Positions 1 to 11,265 of a stretch of 64,000 bases of DNA are shown one piece after another (position 1 is the first letter of the stretch; each line of letters opens with the position of its first letter). The notes under the pieces were generated by a model. The model searched no databases, had not been told where the DNA came from, and was given only the letters and a program-made list of their open reading frames with translations. The translations under genes were made by a program, and so were the position numbers. Origin of the DNA: Schizophyllum amplum (Eukaryota > Basidiomycota > Agaricomycetes > Agaricales > Schizophyllaceae); contig VDMD01000001.1 in assembly GCA_007026445.1 (NCBI GenBank), positions 1,116,001 through 1,180,000 of the forward strand, written 5' to 3'.

Positions 1-394
1 TCTCCTGTTCGAGCTCGGTGACGCGCGCGCGCAGCGTCTGCGTCTGCGACGACTCCGCTGGGCCCGCTGACCCCGCGCTGCGGCCCGGCGGTGGGCGTGC
101 GTACGGTACGTCGGAGTACTCGCAGGACTCTTGGACGCCACGCTCGATGCAGAGCCCGCACGGGTGAGCGCGATCGCATTTCTATCATCGGGATCCTGAC
201 ATAAGCAGAGGGGGATGGCATATGAGGCCTGTTGACGCACCTGTCTTCGGATAGTGCAATTGGTGCAAGATACTAGAGGAAGCTTATGTTTGTATACCCG
301 GCTGATGGTACGGAGTGAATTGGGAAAACTCACGGCGGGAGCGGTGGCGCTTCTGCCTCTGCCGTGGCTGGGGACTCTCGGAGTCGTCTTTCAT
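1..394 (-). CDS. Zn2Cys6 transcription factor, N-terminal part (runs off window)
   Basis: Model: exons 394-334, 272-241 and 181-1, with GTGAGT and GTGCGT donors and TAG acceptors; phases agree. The ATG at 394 opens a basic N-terminus, followed by a binuclear zinc cluster with six cysteines: SCTNCTIRRQKCDR, then PCGLC, then the final Cys before EY. A leucine-zipper-like stretch (LRARVTELEQE) starts as the window ends, which is usual after this DNA-binding domain. The cluster is assembled from two exons. The regulatory middle domain and C-terminus lie outside the window, so targets cannot be guessed. Family call is firm; subfamily unknown. Confidence 0.85.
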
Positions 395-445
395 CGGGAT
401 GACAGCAGACGTGTAAGTCGCGGGGGAAAAGTTAGGTTGCGCGTC

Positions 446-451
446 TTTATA
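446..451 (-). promoter_or_regulatory. TATA box of the Zn2Cys6 gene
   Basis: TATAAA on the minus strand, about 52 bp upstream of the ATG at 394. Position and orientation fit a core promoter for the partial regulator gene. The site is nearly palindromic (TTTATAAA). Confidence 0.5.
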
Positions 452-837
452 AAGCGCTCATGTAGCGGTCAGAACAGAGAGCGCATGCGCCAGGCGCTTG
501 CACGATCCAGCTCAACCTGGCTTGGCTCGATGCTCGTACCTGGCTCGCTACCGTAATGTCAGAGCCCGCAAACGAGCGCTTAGGCTGCGTAACGCGTGAA
601 GGGAGGATCAGGAATCATCGGGCGCACAGAGAATTTGACGTGAGATGAGATACGCACACGTGGATGGCACGAACGTAACCTGTTCAAGTTCAGTAACTTC
701 TCAGGATCTTTGCACAGGCAGTACGCATTGTAATATTCCACATACAAGAGCGGTATGATCCGTAGTCCACTGTCCAGAGGTCCGGTGGCAGAATCCCGCT
801 CGCCAAGGGAGGAGTAGATGAAGCGCCATAGAGGCCT
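452..837. other. Intergenic, no gene seen
   Basis: Lies between the start of the Zn2Cys6 gene and the 3' end of the mitochondrial carrier gene. Short open frames here have no splice logic or family resemblance. It presumably holds the promoter of the first gene and the 3' UTR of the second. Confidence 0.5.
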
Positions 838-2148
838 TCATATGCCCAGCAGGCGCTTCCCAGCCTGCCACACCGCAAACGAAACAGCAGTCATGGGAAC
901 AACCTTCAGATAGCCGATGCTCAGGCCGACGTAGAACCCCTGCCAGCCCCGCGCCCGCCAAATAGTCTGCGCGGTCTCGTTCCACCCCAGCCACCGATCC
1001 GGCTGCGTGATCCCCCCAACCTGCATCCTGCGCCGCACGACCTCAAACGGGTACGAGACCGTCTGCGCAATCGCCCCGGACACCGCGCCGATCGCCAAAT
1101 CGGCCACGGGCGTCGTGCCGGAGGCCTTCCCCTGCGGCGGCAGCATGTGCGCGCGCAAAAAATCCCAGGCAAGAAAGGACGTGCCGGCGTACGGGATCAT
1201 GCCGCCTGCGCGCACTCATTAGCGCACAAGCTACACATATGCGCGGCGTGCTGGCTTACCTACTGTCACCGTGAAGCCCCTGTAGAACTTGAGCAGCGGG
1301 AAGCGGTCGAGGATGTTCTTGGGGTCAAGCCGCCGCGCGCTACCGGCTGGTGCAGACGCGCGCTCCGCGTATATCTGCTTGAACGCGCGCTTGAACGACG
1401 GGCGGGCGTCGGCATCCGTGGAGCGCGTCTGGTACGCCATGCGTACGCGGATGACCTCGAGAGGGTACGTCAAAAAGACCGCGACGATTCCTGGGAGGTA
1501 AATGTGAGTGCCTGATTGGCAAGGATGTCGGGCGAGTGCCGAGACGCACCGGACGCGGCGCCTGCGGCGAACCTCCGTACGTTCGTCTCGCTCTCCTTGC
1601 GAGGCATCAAGAGCTGCGTGTCCGTCATTAGCGCACCGCAAGCGCTTCGTAGAAGCACAAGCACGTACATGTCGGATGTGGTCATAGGCCATAAACTTGA
1701 CCGCCGCGTAGGGGAATACCTGGACGGGGTATGAGCTTCGCGAACGACCAGAGGCAAGACGCCGATCGAGAGGACATACACGTATGAGAGTCGCGGAGTG
1801 GCCTTGCAGCAAGCCTCTTGCACCATGCTCCTTGTATATATGTGTACCGGCACGGAATGCGCCGCTCCAGCTTCCTGTACCGCACATCGTCAGCGCTCGC
1901 GTGCGCGGGAGCGGATGATCACGTCCGCACCGGCGTACTTGACAAAATCAGGATTCGAGGCCTGGAAGAGTATCTTCACTCTGTCCAGAGGTGCTATGAC
2001 CGTCTTGGCCTGTGGATGCTACGATCAGCGACGTCCAGGATGAGGAGGACGCAGTGCTCACAACGCAGCCTGCGACGCCCCCTGCGAGGCCGGAGCGGAG
2101 AACATAGTCGAGTTCGTTCTTGCGCGTCTTATGATCATCTGAGCTCAT
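838..2148 (-). CDS. LEU5: Mitochondrial carrier, Leu5/SLC25A42 (coenzyme A transporter) type
   Basis: Seven exons: 2148-2062, 2009-1931, 1874-1780, 1719-1669, 1613-1550, 1490-1260, 1205-838. They join in frame to 324 aa, normal for the carrier family. Three tandem repeats each carry the carrier signature: PLDRVK in repeat 1, PLEVIRVRM in repeat 2, PFEVVRRRM in repeat 3. Stretches such as [20 protein letters not shown] and FYRGF followed by GMIPYAG resemble the Leu5/Graves-carrier branch, which brings CoA or a precursor into the mitochondrial matrix. Another inner-membrane carrier substrate remains possible. The final exon holds repeat 3 nearly whole. Its neighbour on the left is the Zn2Cys6 gene on the same strand. 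Confidence 0.85.
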
Positions 2149-2484
2149 TCGAGTACAAGCCCCTCATGAGAGGAGGCGCGAGGAGGTCGAGGGGGAGAGG
2201 GAGAATCAAAGGACTCCCGTGCTGTCCAGTGTAAGCGGGAGCACCGTCGGAAGCCCGGGCCGCTGCATTGTTGTTCCTGATCATTGCACGTGATTTTTGG
2301 ACATTGGACACACAACAAATGGGCGGGACGTGTTGATCAGATTCCCTTCCAGGCTAAAGTATTGCTTGCTAGAACATAGAGGATTCACTGAAATTCGATA
2401 CTACAAGGGTACATAGGGATGTTGTACAGTCTAGACGGTCTAAATACGATTACTTTATTTACATACACGAGGGATAATTGGGCG
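2149..2484. other. Intergenic between carrier and MTAP genes
   Basis: Holds the promoter side of the carrier gene and the 3' side of the MTAP gene. No coding potential recognised; the stretch near 2340-2470 is AT-richer, as expected for a 3' UTR/terminator region. Confidence 0.4.
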
Positions 2485-3630
2485 TCAGTCAGTGAAGTAC
2501 TCCGGAAGGATGTATGCCAGCTTCGCCCGGTCCTCCTCCTTCTGCTTCTCAGAGCGAGGCATGATGGACAGCTTCATCGTCCCGACCTCCTCGAGTAAGA
2601 CGGCCTCGCCCTCGCTCTTACCGGTGTCAAACGCGTTGTGGATCTCGTCGAGGATAGTGGCGGCGACGTGGCGGGACGTCTCCGCATTGGCGCTAAGAGT
2701 CTTGAAAACCTCGGCAGCGGTGACGGTGCCGGTGTGCGGCCTCCAAGCGTCGTAGTCTGTGGCAGTAGCGACGAGGGCATAGCTGAGGACGGCATTCATT
2801 ATGTACACTCGCGAAGCGCTACAGTACGCACCTCAGCTCAGCCTCCCGCGCGAGCTTCGCCTCCGGAAGGACGCTCATGTTGATGAGATCGCCGCCCCAC
2901 ATGCGATACATGTTGCTCTCCGCGCGCGTCGAAAACTGCGGGCCCTCCATGCATACAATCGTCTTCTCCGTGAACAGCTTCACCCCACGGCCTTCATCGT
3001 CCAGCGCCTTCCGAACCTTCGGCTCCAGCCACTTGATGAACTTGTTGCTGAACGGGTCCCCAAAGGACGCGTGCGCGACGACACTGGTGTCCTCAAAGAA
3101 GGATGTCGGGCGGACGCCCTTTGTGCGATCGATGATCTGATTGGGGAGCACAAAGGCGCCGGGGGCAATCTCTTCGCGGAGGGATCCGACGGCGGAGAAG
3201 GCGAGGACAGTGCGAACGCCGAGGGACTTGAGCGCAGCGATATTAGCGCGTGCGGGAACGGCGGAGGGAGGGATGGAGTGCCCCTTGCCGTGGCGCGCGA
3301 GGAAGGCGACTTGAGTGCCCGATGGAAGAGCGCAGATGGTGATGGGGCAGCTAGGGTATCCCCATGGCTGGATGGTGTCTGTAAGTGAGGTTCTTGGCAG
3401 GGATCACGGGATTCTCACTGTCTCCGGGTTGACTTCCTTGCTGAGAGAAGGAGACGATCAGGACTTCGAGCGCTTCTCAAATAACTTGATACACGCACAC
3501 AAAGGTAAGGTTGTCAAGGTGGTAGAGGCCACTTCCCCCGATGACACCGACAAGAACTGCATCGTCGCTTTAGAGAGAGGGGAAGGGCGGGAGATGATCA
3601 CTTCATACCAGGGCTATCGTCGTCCGACAT
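2485..3630 (-). CDS. MEU1: S-methyl-5'-thioadenosine phosphorylase
   Basis: Cleaves methylthioadenosine with phosphate to adenine and 5-methylthioribose-1-phosphate, the first step of methionine salvage from polyamine synthesis. Exons 3630-3609, 3556-3499, 3440-3419, 3367-2832 and 2782-2485 join to 311 aa, the usual size. The N-terminus has the phosphorylase glycine loop ([10 protein letters not shown]). A 22 bp exon supplies KEVNPET, which joins to PWGYPS exactly as in the family. Later motifs are [42 protein letters not shown] (substrate pocket), MS then PEA, and ATATDYD. The start at 3630 is the only ATG that allows this splicing. Cytosolic, normally a trimer. Confidence 0.93.
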
Positions 3631-3965
3631 GTTATAGCGCGGCGGCCTAATGCAAAAAAACGAAGCAGTCCAAGCTCTGCGGGTCGCTCTACACAAAGAG
3701 CTCGCCTTGAGTGAAGGAGAGAAGGGAGAGCAGCGTCAGGGGACGGGCGACGAGATGTGAACAATCTCTCTGATCCGATTCAATAGTGATCGGCTCCGGG
3801 GATGCGCGCCGACAAGCACGTGGCCGCCCGTTTTCCAGCCGACCCCGCCGAGCGACCGCGTCCAGTGGCGCGTCTCTGGTTTCGCCCCCACCTTCGTCCC
3901 AAAAGTAAACGCGGGAATGGTCTACTAATCGCAAGAGGAAGGCACAAAGTACTTTGCAACTCACT

Positions 3966-5135
3966 ATGCTTGTCTCCAACTTCGCACGACGCCAGCTGCT
4001 TCGCAGTGCAGCAGGCGCGGGACGCGTCGCCCGCGGTCCCTGCGCGCGAATGGCGCACTTCAAGCCGCCCAAGGACCTCGACTTCAAGGACATGGACGAG
4101 GCAAAGAAGCAACGCAAACCCGGCGACTTCTATCCCCCCGACCGCCCTCCGACCCCGCTAGCAGTGTACCTGCAGCAGCACCCGCGCGCCAAGCAGTTCT
4201 TCCTGAGCTTTCAAAACATGATGGGCTTCCAGAGATCCAAGCCTCTGGCCGGGAGGCGAGGGCTTATGCTGTACGAGCGCGTCTGCGCCGTGAAGCCAGA
4301 CGACGAGGCCAGGTTTTGGAAACAAGGTGCGCGTTACAATTATCTCCACAGGCAGACACTCATTCGCGCAGACTGTTATCTTCCCTCCACGTTCCAGTCC
4401 TGGTTCACGGTAGTAAACTTGCACGTCTGGATGCTCACCGTGCGGTTGCGCGCAATACCCCCGCCGTACGGTCAGGACTTCGTGCAGTCCCTCCTCGACA
4501 CATTCTTTTACGACCTCGAGGACCGCATAACGGGCGTTCTACAGCCAAAGTACCACCCACCCGTACCCTATACCTTCCCCACCGACTTCTATATCAACCC
4601 GAACGCGCCCCCACCAGAAGGCGCGCCCCGCAGGCGGCTCTCGCGCGCGCCCGACCGCCTCATCACGCGCCAGCTCAAGATTCACCGCGACCAGTACATG
4701 GGCTTCACGCTCTCCATGGACGCCGCGCTCGTGCAGGGCGACATGGAGATGGCCGCGAGCATCTGGCGCAACCTCCTCGGCGCGCGCGGCGCGGCGGGCA
4801 TCGTGCTCCCCGCGCCCGGCCAGGGGCCCCAAAAGTACTACCGGCGCTCCATCAACCCGCCCATCAGCGAGCCGCACAAGATCGACGTCGAGCGCGAGCA
4901 GTGGGTCGACGACCACTCGGGCGTGCACGACTTCCCGCCCGCGGAGGCGGACAAGTACCTGACGTACCCGGAGCTGATGCTAGACCTGGTCACGTATGTG
5001 CGGAGGGAGATCAAGAGGCTGGAGGAGATTCCGGACGAGGCGTTCTTGTGGGGGGACCCGGACGCGTTGCGGTTCGGCAAGGTCAGGGATTATTCGGCGC
5101 AGGCGACTCCCGAGGTGACGAAGGAAACGACATAA
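3966..5135 (+). CDS. CBP3: Cbp3/UQCC1-type ubiquinol-cytochrome c chaperone
   Basis: Mitochondrial assembly factor for complex III; in yeast Cbp3 works with Cbp6 at the mitoribosome to deliver cytochrome b. The ATG at 3966 starts an arginine-rich, acid-free segment (MLVSNFARRQLLRS) typical of a mitochondrial presequence. The Cbp3 domain follows: LPSTFQSWF, NLHVWMLTVRLRA, FYDLEDRI, DRLITRQLKIHRDQYMG, and DAALVQGDMEMAASIWRNL. A segment at 4327-4371 starts GTGCGC, ends CGCAG and is exactly 45 nt; removing it joins FWKQ to DCYLPSTFQSWF, which fits the family better. The spliced product is about 374 aa, the unspliced one 389 aa. Divergently arranged with the MTAP gene across about 335 bp. Confidence 0.88.
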   Translation: MLVSNFARRQLLRSAAGAGRVARGPCARMAHFKPPKDLDFKDMDEAKKQRKPGDFYPPDRPPTPLAVYLQQHPRAKQFFLSFQNMMGFQRSKPLAGRRGLMLYERVCAVKPDDEARFWKQGARYNYLHRQTLIRADCYLPSTFQSWFTVVNLHVWMLTVRLRAIPPPYGQDFVQSLLDTFFYDLEDRITGVLQPKYHPPVPYTFPTDFYINPNAPPPEGAPRRRLSRAPDRLITRQLKIHRDQYMGFTLSMDAALVQGDMEMAASIWRNLLGARGAAGIVLPAPGQGPQKYYRRSINPPISEPHKIDVEREQWVDDHSGVHDFPPAEADKYLTYPELMLDLVTYVRREIKRLEEIPDEAFLWGDPDALRFGKVRDYSAQATPEVTKETT

Positions 5136-5915
5136 TTTTTGATGTCGTCACATACGTCCATGTTCATACCAATCTTGAACCGTCAAGGCGGGCACCCTCT
5201 ACTCTTGCCTTGCTCAGGCTGCACTCATGCAATGCGACTACGTAAGGCAAGTCGGTTTCTTCAGTTGTTTTATGGTTAACTTCGGTCCTATCTCTCCCTC
5301 CCCGGCCGCACCGCGCGTACGGCTAACGCCATGGTCACTGGCGTTCATTTCCTTGTGTAGGCCGTCCGTCAACTTCGCTTTACGGCGACCTTCAACGCCA
5401 GCGACGTGGCCCGGCTCGGTTTGCTCAGATATGAAGACGAACGAACCCCGCGAGGGCCGGGCTCCTTGATTACAAGGCGGACGGGCTTCTTAATACAAGG
5501 AGCACAATCACAGCATGATCCTCGGTATGAAGTGCTCCGGACTCATCTGGATCCAGGAGTGTTAGTTTTGGACTTTGTCCGCTGATGAGGAACGGCTATT
5601 GAGGAGGAAACGGTGAAGCTTGAGCGAAGTCGCGCATAGCAGCTTGTGAGCTCATCAGATGCGCCTTCTACTCTCACTGTTCTAGGGTGGCGGAGGCCAA
5701 GAGTTGAGGGCTGGCGCACATCCCGTTGAAGGCCGTTGGGAACAAGTTGGGAAGGCCGTTGGCAGGTTCATGACGTTCCTCTTGCGTTCGGAACGGCTAT
5801 CGTCAAGCAAGTGCGGTTCCATTGATATGCCATGAGCAAGAGCACCAAATACAGCAAGCAAGTTCAGCAGGTAGGTGGCAAGGGAGCGGAAAGCAGTGGA
5901 TACAGGTGGATGTCG
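5136..5915. other. Intergenic, no gene seen
   Basis: About 780 bp between two convergent genes (CBP3 and HOP2). It should hold both 3' UTRs. No frame of more than about 80 codons resembles a protein, and no RNA gene or repeat was recognised. Confidence 0.5.
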
Positions 5916-6956
5916 CTAGCGCTTGCGTTTGGTCGGCACCAACTTCTGTTGGCATAGGGCGCTGCGTTCCAACTTCTCGTGCTCTGGTGTGTCACGCTCA
6001 ATCCCGAGGTCCTCCTGGACAATCTCCGCCTCCTGCGGCGTCATCGAGTCGGAAATGATACTCCAGAATCTGCATGGCGAATTGTATGAGGGTTGCGCGA
6101 GGTGACCTGCAATTATGACTGGGCGTACGTGTTGAAAATCTTCTTCCTTCGTATCCATTCGCTTCGCCACTTGTTCCACTCAGCGTCAATTTTGGCCAGG
6201 TCTTCCGCGGAGACGAGCGTCGTCCCCGCGCGTAATGTTTTCAGGTGCGCTTCTGCCTTCTTTGTCTAACGTTGCCCGCATCAGCAATGATAAGTCGGAG
6301 GAGATATTTCCACATACCAATGATTCCATGGTGGTGATCTGCATATCCAGCTCCTCATCCTTCGGTGTAGACTTGATCTTCGCCAGCTCTACGGGGAAAA
6401 GGCGCTTTATAAGGAGCATATATTGGGGGTCGGCCAGCATACGCACCGTTGTTTACTGCCCTCAGGTCGCCAGAGGCTGTCTTGAGCTCCTCATCTATCG
6501 ACTTCAGCTGCTGCTCAAGCTCCGTGATTCTCTCTTGCGGCAGCGTGTCGAGCTTCGACTGGTCGGCAACGTAGTAGTTCATCTTCCCTGCAAGAGTATG
6601 TCGGGTCAGATGGGAAGAAGATATGCGAGACTCAGAACGCGCCATATGTTTTCTGTATGATCTCCCCCTTCTCCGCGAGGGCTGCGAGGATCTTCTGCGT
6701 CAATGGCTTTGTGACGGCGCCCTTGAGGTTTGCGGCGACGTCGACAGCACCAAAGGGTCGATTCATCTAAAATAAGTCAATATATGCGCGAACAAGCACT
6801 GGGACTGCACCCACCCGTCTTATGTATGTGAGTACCGCATCCTCCGCTGTTGACCCAGGTTTAGAAGGCGTAAGTACGTTGCAGGTGTGCGGACACGCCT
6901 TCCTGCCCTTTGAGCACCTTCACGTCGGATTTCACCTTCGCGACCGCAGCTGACAT
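5916..6956 (-). CDS. HOP2: Hop2/PSMC3IP homologous-pairing protein
   Basis: Meiotic partner of Mnd1 that stimulates Dmc1/Rad51 strand exchange. Exons: 6956-6899, 6846-6815, 6766-6643, 6587-6447, 6388-6318, 6265-6129, 6069-5916, joining to 238 aa (human protein 217 aa). The winged-helix head reads KGQEAEDAVLTYI, RRMNRPFGAVDVAANLKG, then QKILAALAEKGEI and QKTYGK. It is followed by the central coiled coil (ERITELEQQLKSIDEELK) and the C-terminal block EWNKWRSEW, FWSIIS and VQEDLGIE. Introns 1 and 3 only keep the frame if their donors are GC (6898-6897 and 6642-6641). A GT donor for intron 1 (GGC|GTGTCC with acceptor CGGAG) would also stay open but loses the conserved AE. No alternative was found for intron 3. 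Confidence 0.88.
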
Positions 6957-7364
6957 GATGAAAGGTGAAGGGAAGAAGGAAGGTGCACGCGTCAATATCG
7001 GAAGCGAATAAGAGAGAAGCTTATGAGTTTGAAACACGTGACCGCGTTCACAGGTAATCCAAATCAATGCCGCACTTCCACGCTCGAAAGCAAACACTGA
7101 GGGGCGACTATTGACATTGATGTTGAAAGGCCTCATGAGGGTATCATCACAGCATCGTAAATTCCGTATTCCACCTAGAAACGAACTGCGAACAAAAGAT
7201 AAGCACGTGCGATTCTGTACAGGGATGAAGAATAAGATAAATGGATACTTAGACTAACGAGCGGGCTCCAGAGAGGAAGACAATCAAAGAGTAGGTAGGT
7301 GCAGTGGGTACTTGCCCGCGATATGAACATGATCACCGATAGCCAGGATCGCCGATAGACAAAA
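6957..7364. other. Intergenic between HOP2 and SPA2
   Basis: About 400 bp containing the HOP2 promoter and the SPA2 3' end, both genes on the minus strand. No coding potential, repeat or RNA gene recognised. Confidence 0.4.
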
Positions 7365-10300
7365 TCATAACTTCATCAAGCCCTTCATCGCGTTCGCGAC
7401 AGCGAAGCTCGACTTGGCCATGATCTGTCGCGACTCCTTCGTCACCTCTGGCAAGGCCTGCACCTCGCTCAGCTTGTTCGCGTGCTCCCCGAGCTCGCGA
7501 AGGATCTCCTTACCCTGCGCAGCGGAGGCGGCCGGCAGGTTGTCGTTGCATACGGCGACGATGCTCGACACGATGGTGATGATTTGCGTGATGTTCTCGT
7601 TGAGTGTCGGCGACGGCGTCGGACTTCGGACACCGGAGAGGACGCTTTGTATAGCGTAGACGATAGACTCGGTTTGAGCTTCGAGATATGGCTATATATT
7701 CGATGTTAGCGTTGGTTCAGCGTCTACGCAGAAAGACAAACCTTGAGCTCAACCCAGGGATCTTCAGCGCCTGTCGCAGACTCGTCACTGGCCACGTTCC
7801 CTGTGCCATTTGGCAGGTCAAAGATCGGCGGTGGCGAGCTCGTGTTATCAGAGCTCGAATGCCCCGATGGCGTTGTCCGCCGCTCGTTGAACATGCGCGC
7901 CCGACCTGATGACGAGGTCGTGCTCCCTGCCCTGCTATGCATCGAGCGCTCCTCGACCGAGCGCAATGACGGCGAGAACGCATTCCTTGCAGGCGGAGCG
8001 GCCGTCGCAAATTGTTCCTGCTCTTGTCTTGTCGCCCGACGGATAAGAACAGTGCGCGCGAGTTCTGTGACCGTCGCGGAAACGTGGCTGGCAGCGGCGT
8101 CCAGCAAGCTGACCGGCGACATCCCCGAGCTTGACGCATGTGTCTTGACAGCGGCGACCATGTTGCTCAAAGTTGCCTCCAAGCGCTCCGTGAGTGCTTT
8201 CAAAGCCTCAGGGTCGACATCCGCCCGTTCCCGCGGAGTGCGGCGCTCGAATACGCGTGTGTCGTCAATGATGGCAGAAGCCGCGTTGACGACAGCCTTC
8301 ATGGGCGACAGGACACGTGTTGGCGCATTCGAGCGGCCAGCAGTGAGCAACCCATCGATAGAGCTGAGGAAAGCGGTGATGTGGATGTCCAGGATGCCTC
8401 CGTCACCAGTCACAGGAAGCTCCTCCGCGGATCTATCGATCTTGGGAGCCTGCGTGTATAGCTGCGACGTCGCTGAAGATTTGGCTCAGCATATGCGTAG
8501 ATCACAACCATGGGTATCGTACCTTTCACGCTGCGGAGCTCAGTCTTCGCTTGTTCGTACTTGCGTTTGTACTCCTTGAGCTGGCTGTCAAGCTCGCGTA
8601 TAACGTTGAGGTCCGAGTCCTTCGCAGTCATCAACTCGTCATTGCGTCGCTGCAGGTCTTCCAGCTCTGCCATTAGCCCTTCCATATCCGAGCGAAGTTG
8701 ATCAACAACATCTGGGTCGGCCTGTAGAGATTGTCAATGGTGCGGCCAGACTTAGATGAGGTAACATACTCCACCACCACCACCACCACCACCACCCAGT
8801 TCTCGTTCCTCTTCGAGGCGCTCGCAACGGTCTCGCAGGATCTGCAACTCCTCGTCATCGGCCAGCTTGTCGCGGTCTCGCCTGTCACGTTCTCGCCGAC
8901 TTGCTTCCCGCAAGCTTTCGAGCTCTTCTTGCATATCGCGCATCCGAACAGCCTGCTCTTCAGATTGCTGAGGAAGGATCAGTTATCGGGACATTGTACG
9001 TCAATGCTTCGGACCCACTCGTCGCATTTCCTCGAGTTGGTCCTCCAACTGTTGTGCCCTGCCATCATCGTCACCTCGTCTTCTCTCTCGAGCGCCTGCT
9101 GCGTCCAAATCCCGCTGCAACGTCGATATTTGCGACTGCATCGTGGCGATTCTGTACTCGTAGTCACGCTTCATCTTCTCCCCGTCCTCGTTGACGCTCG
9201 CCCGCCCGGCAAATCGACCGCCGCCTGACCTATCGGACTGCGCAGACGCTCGACCCATCGCCAGCTTATCGAAGAATTCGTCTCCGCTCCTCCGATCCAG
9301 TTCATCGTCGTCCGTGTCTCGCAACCGTGCGCTGAGTCCGCTTAAGCCGCCGACTGCAGGACTGGCGGACCCGCGATAATCACTGGCACTATCCGGCTCG
9401 TCCAGCAGATCGTTGCGCTCACGACTAGGGTCGCGATCATCAATGGTGGTGCTACCACTCTCGCGTGCCTCCCGAGCATACGGAACCTCGATGTATTCTT
9501 CCTCGATCGTGCTCTTCGTTGGGATGATCATCTGGCTGGTGGCGGTCGCGCTCTGCATAGTGGAGGATGCGCCATCGCTCGTGCCGCTTGTGTTCGTCAT
9601 CGCACTCGGACGCCTAATGACATCCGCACCGCCACGGTCCTCCGATCGACGTCCTGTCGTGTCCTGCGAGGGCCTACGCCGAGAAGATGCAACACTGGAA
9701 GCATAGTTGTGGCTCATGGCGGATTTCGAGAGCGGGGGTCCTTGCTCCTCGCTGGGCCTGCGGCCGCGATACGGATCTTCGCTCTGACGGCTGGAAACAG
9801 ACACATTTGCCTCGCTAGGTCGTCTGCGGTCCTCAGAGGGCCGCCTGCTGCCACTGCCATAGCCGCTGTCAGATGGACGGTCTTCAGAGGCACGAGAACC
9901 TGGGTCGAAGTCGCGCGATGGGTAATCAGAGTGTGAGGACGATTTGCCGGTTGGCTGTATACGGTTAGCGTGTTGCCACAACTGGGCAAGATAGACGTAC
10001 GTCTTCCTTAAATTCCGGATAGCGCCTGGCCAGCTCGTAGTATACGTCGCTTGATAGGTCCTCGAATCGCGAAGTAGGTAGGGTGGCAAGTTTCTGGCGA
10101 GCCTGATTCCGCTTCGGATGGAACTCTTCTCTCACGGGCAAGAATGGGACTAAGCGCTGCGTGAGACGGGATACTAAGGGCACTCGCTACGCGCCGCGCA
10201 CCTTGCTTCTCGCTCTTTCTCCGCACGAGTTCATCGTATACATCCGTAGACAACTCGTGGAATTGCTGGATAGTGAGCCGTGTTAACTTCTGGCGTGCAG

Positions 10301-10574
10301 TTGAACGGGAATCCTGGGATGCTAAGCGCGACGCTGGTTAGCGCTTCACTACGTCTCGCAGCGCCCAGTGACACGTACAGCGCGCGAGATATGCCGCTAG
10401 GTATGATGAGAGCTCGTCGAAATGGGTTTTCGAGACGGTCCTGTAGTCAATTTGGGGAACGGCGGGCGCATTCTTGTCCTTCCCGATCGGACGATAGGAC
10501 TCGGTCTTGTAGTTGGAGATACCTGAGAACGCAGTAGGAGTGGGGGAGGCCGCCCGGGATTGAGAACGTCGCAT
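7365..10574 (-). CDS. SPA2: Spa2 polarisome scaffold protein
   Basis: Scaffold at hyphal tips that gathers the formin, Aip5-like and Cdc42-pathway proteins. Exons: 10574-10379, 10321-10202, 10149-10001, 9954-9019, 8967-8770, 8721-8523, 8472-7742, 7691-7365; all phases agree, giving 951 aa. Two tandem Spa2-homology/GIT repeats lie at the N-terminus: ARQKLTRLTIQQFHELSTDV and, about 45 residues on, ARQKLATLPTSRFEDLSSDV with YYELARRYPEFKE. A long Ser/Arg/Asp-rich disordered region follows (repeated RRPSED-like motifs), then two coiled-coil exons, a nine-glycine run, and the conserved C-terminal helical domain from about residue 600 to the end (GLMKL). The ATG at 10574 was chosen because it opens MRRSQSRAASPTPTAF, usual for basidiomycete Spa2; an in-frame ATG 111 bp upstream exists. 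Confidence 0.9.
8771..8797 (-). repeat. GGT microsatellite encoding poly-glycine at an exon end
   Basis: Eight CCA units on the plus strand, read as GGT on the minus strand. Together with a final GGA they encode nine glycines in SPA2. The GTATGT splice donor follows immediately at 8769-8764, so the repeat abuts the exon end. Confidence 0.85.
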
Positions 10575-11265
10575 TTGGGGAGGCGCGCCGGCGTCGTGGT
10601 GGTGGTCGGAATTCAGGTGCTCATCGTCGAGAACAATGCATGCGGCATGCGACAAACACGCCGTGTGCTCCGAACCACGTGGCATGTATGTTCTCGGCCG
10701 CGCGTGCCGGATGCTTTCCTACGAACTTCTGCCTGGGGACTCGGGAGACTAGATGCTTTCTACCCTTCCTTGTCCACACTTTCAAGTCACATCGGCCGGG
10801 AAGACATCTCAAGGCTAAGGATAGATCCTCAGGCTGAGGAGACATCATTTTCAAGGATGAGGAGGCATCTCACGGCTGAGGGACATCCTAATAAAGTTAC
10901 GCATTGGTCCAGGTGTTACTTCAGCGCAGACAGAGCGATGAACACCCTGCAAGCTCTTACATCGCCGAAGGCCAATACAGACTGCCTTCGTGCTCAAGCA
11001 GCATGCTAGAGGTACGTTGAGAGCCAGAGACGTCACTACACCTACAGAGTTATGCGGCCAGGCGTCGACTTGCTATCCTATCCTCCACTCGAACCCAGTC
11101 ATCAGACAACCGAGTCAGGATCGATGGCCAGGTAAGCAGTGATTATAGTCTGGGTACCGCGGTAGCAGTGTACGCTCAGTAAGTAAACTGCCTATCTTCG
11201 AGGAATAGATCACAGCCAACAGAAGTTTACGAAGCTCCTAAAGGGGACGCGAAGGATTGAGCAAG
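10575..11265. other. Intergenic between SPA2 and its small paralogue
   Basis: About 690 bp upstream of SPA2. Around 10800-10890 a short phrase (GA-GACATC with CTCA-GGCTGAGG) recurs three times imperfectly. No protein or RNA gene is recognised; an alternative upstream start for SPA2 at 10685 would extend into it. Confidence 0.4.

Noticed and set aside
10800..10890. Imperfect repeated phrase upstream of SPA2
   Set aside because: Copies are too short and too divergent to call a satellite or regulatory array.
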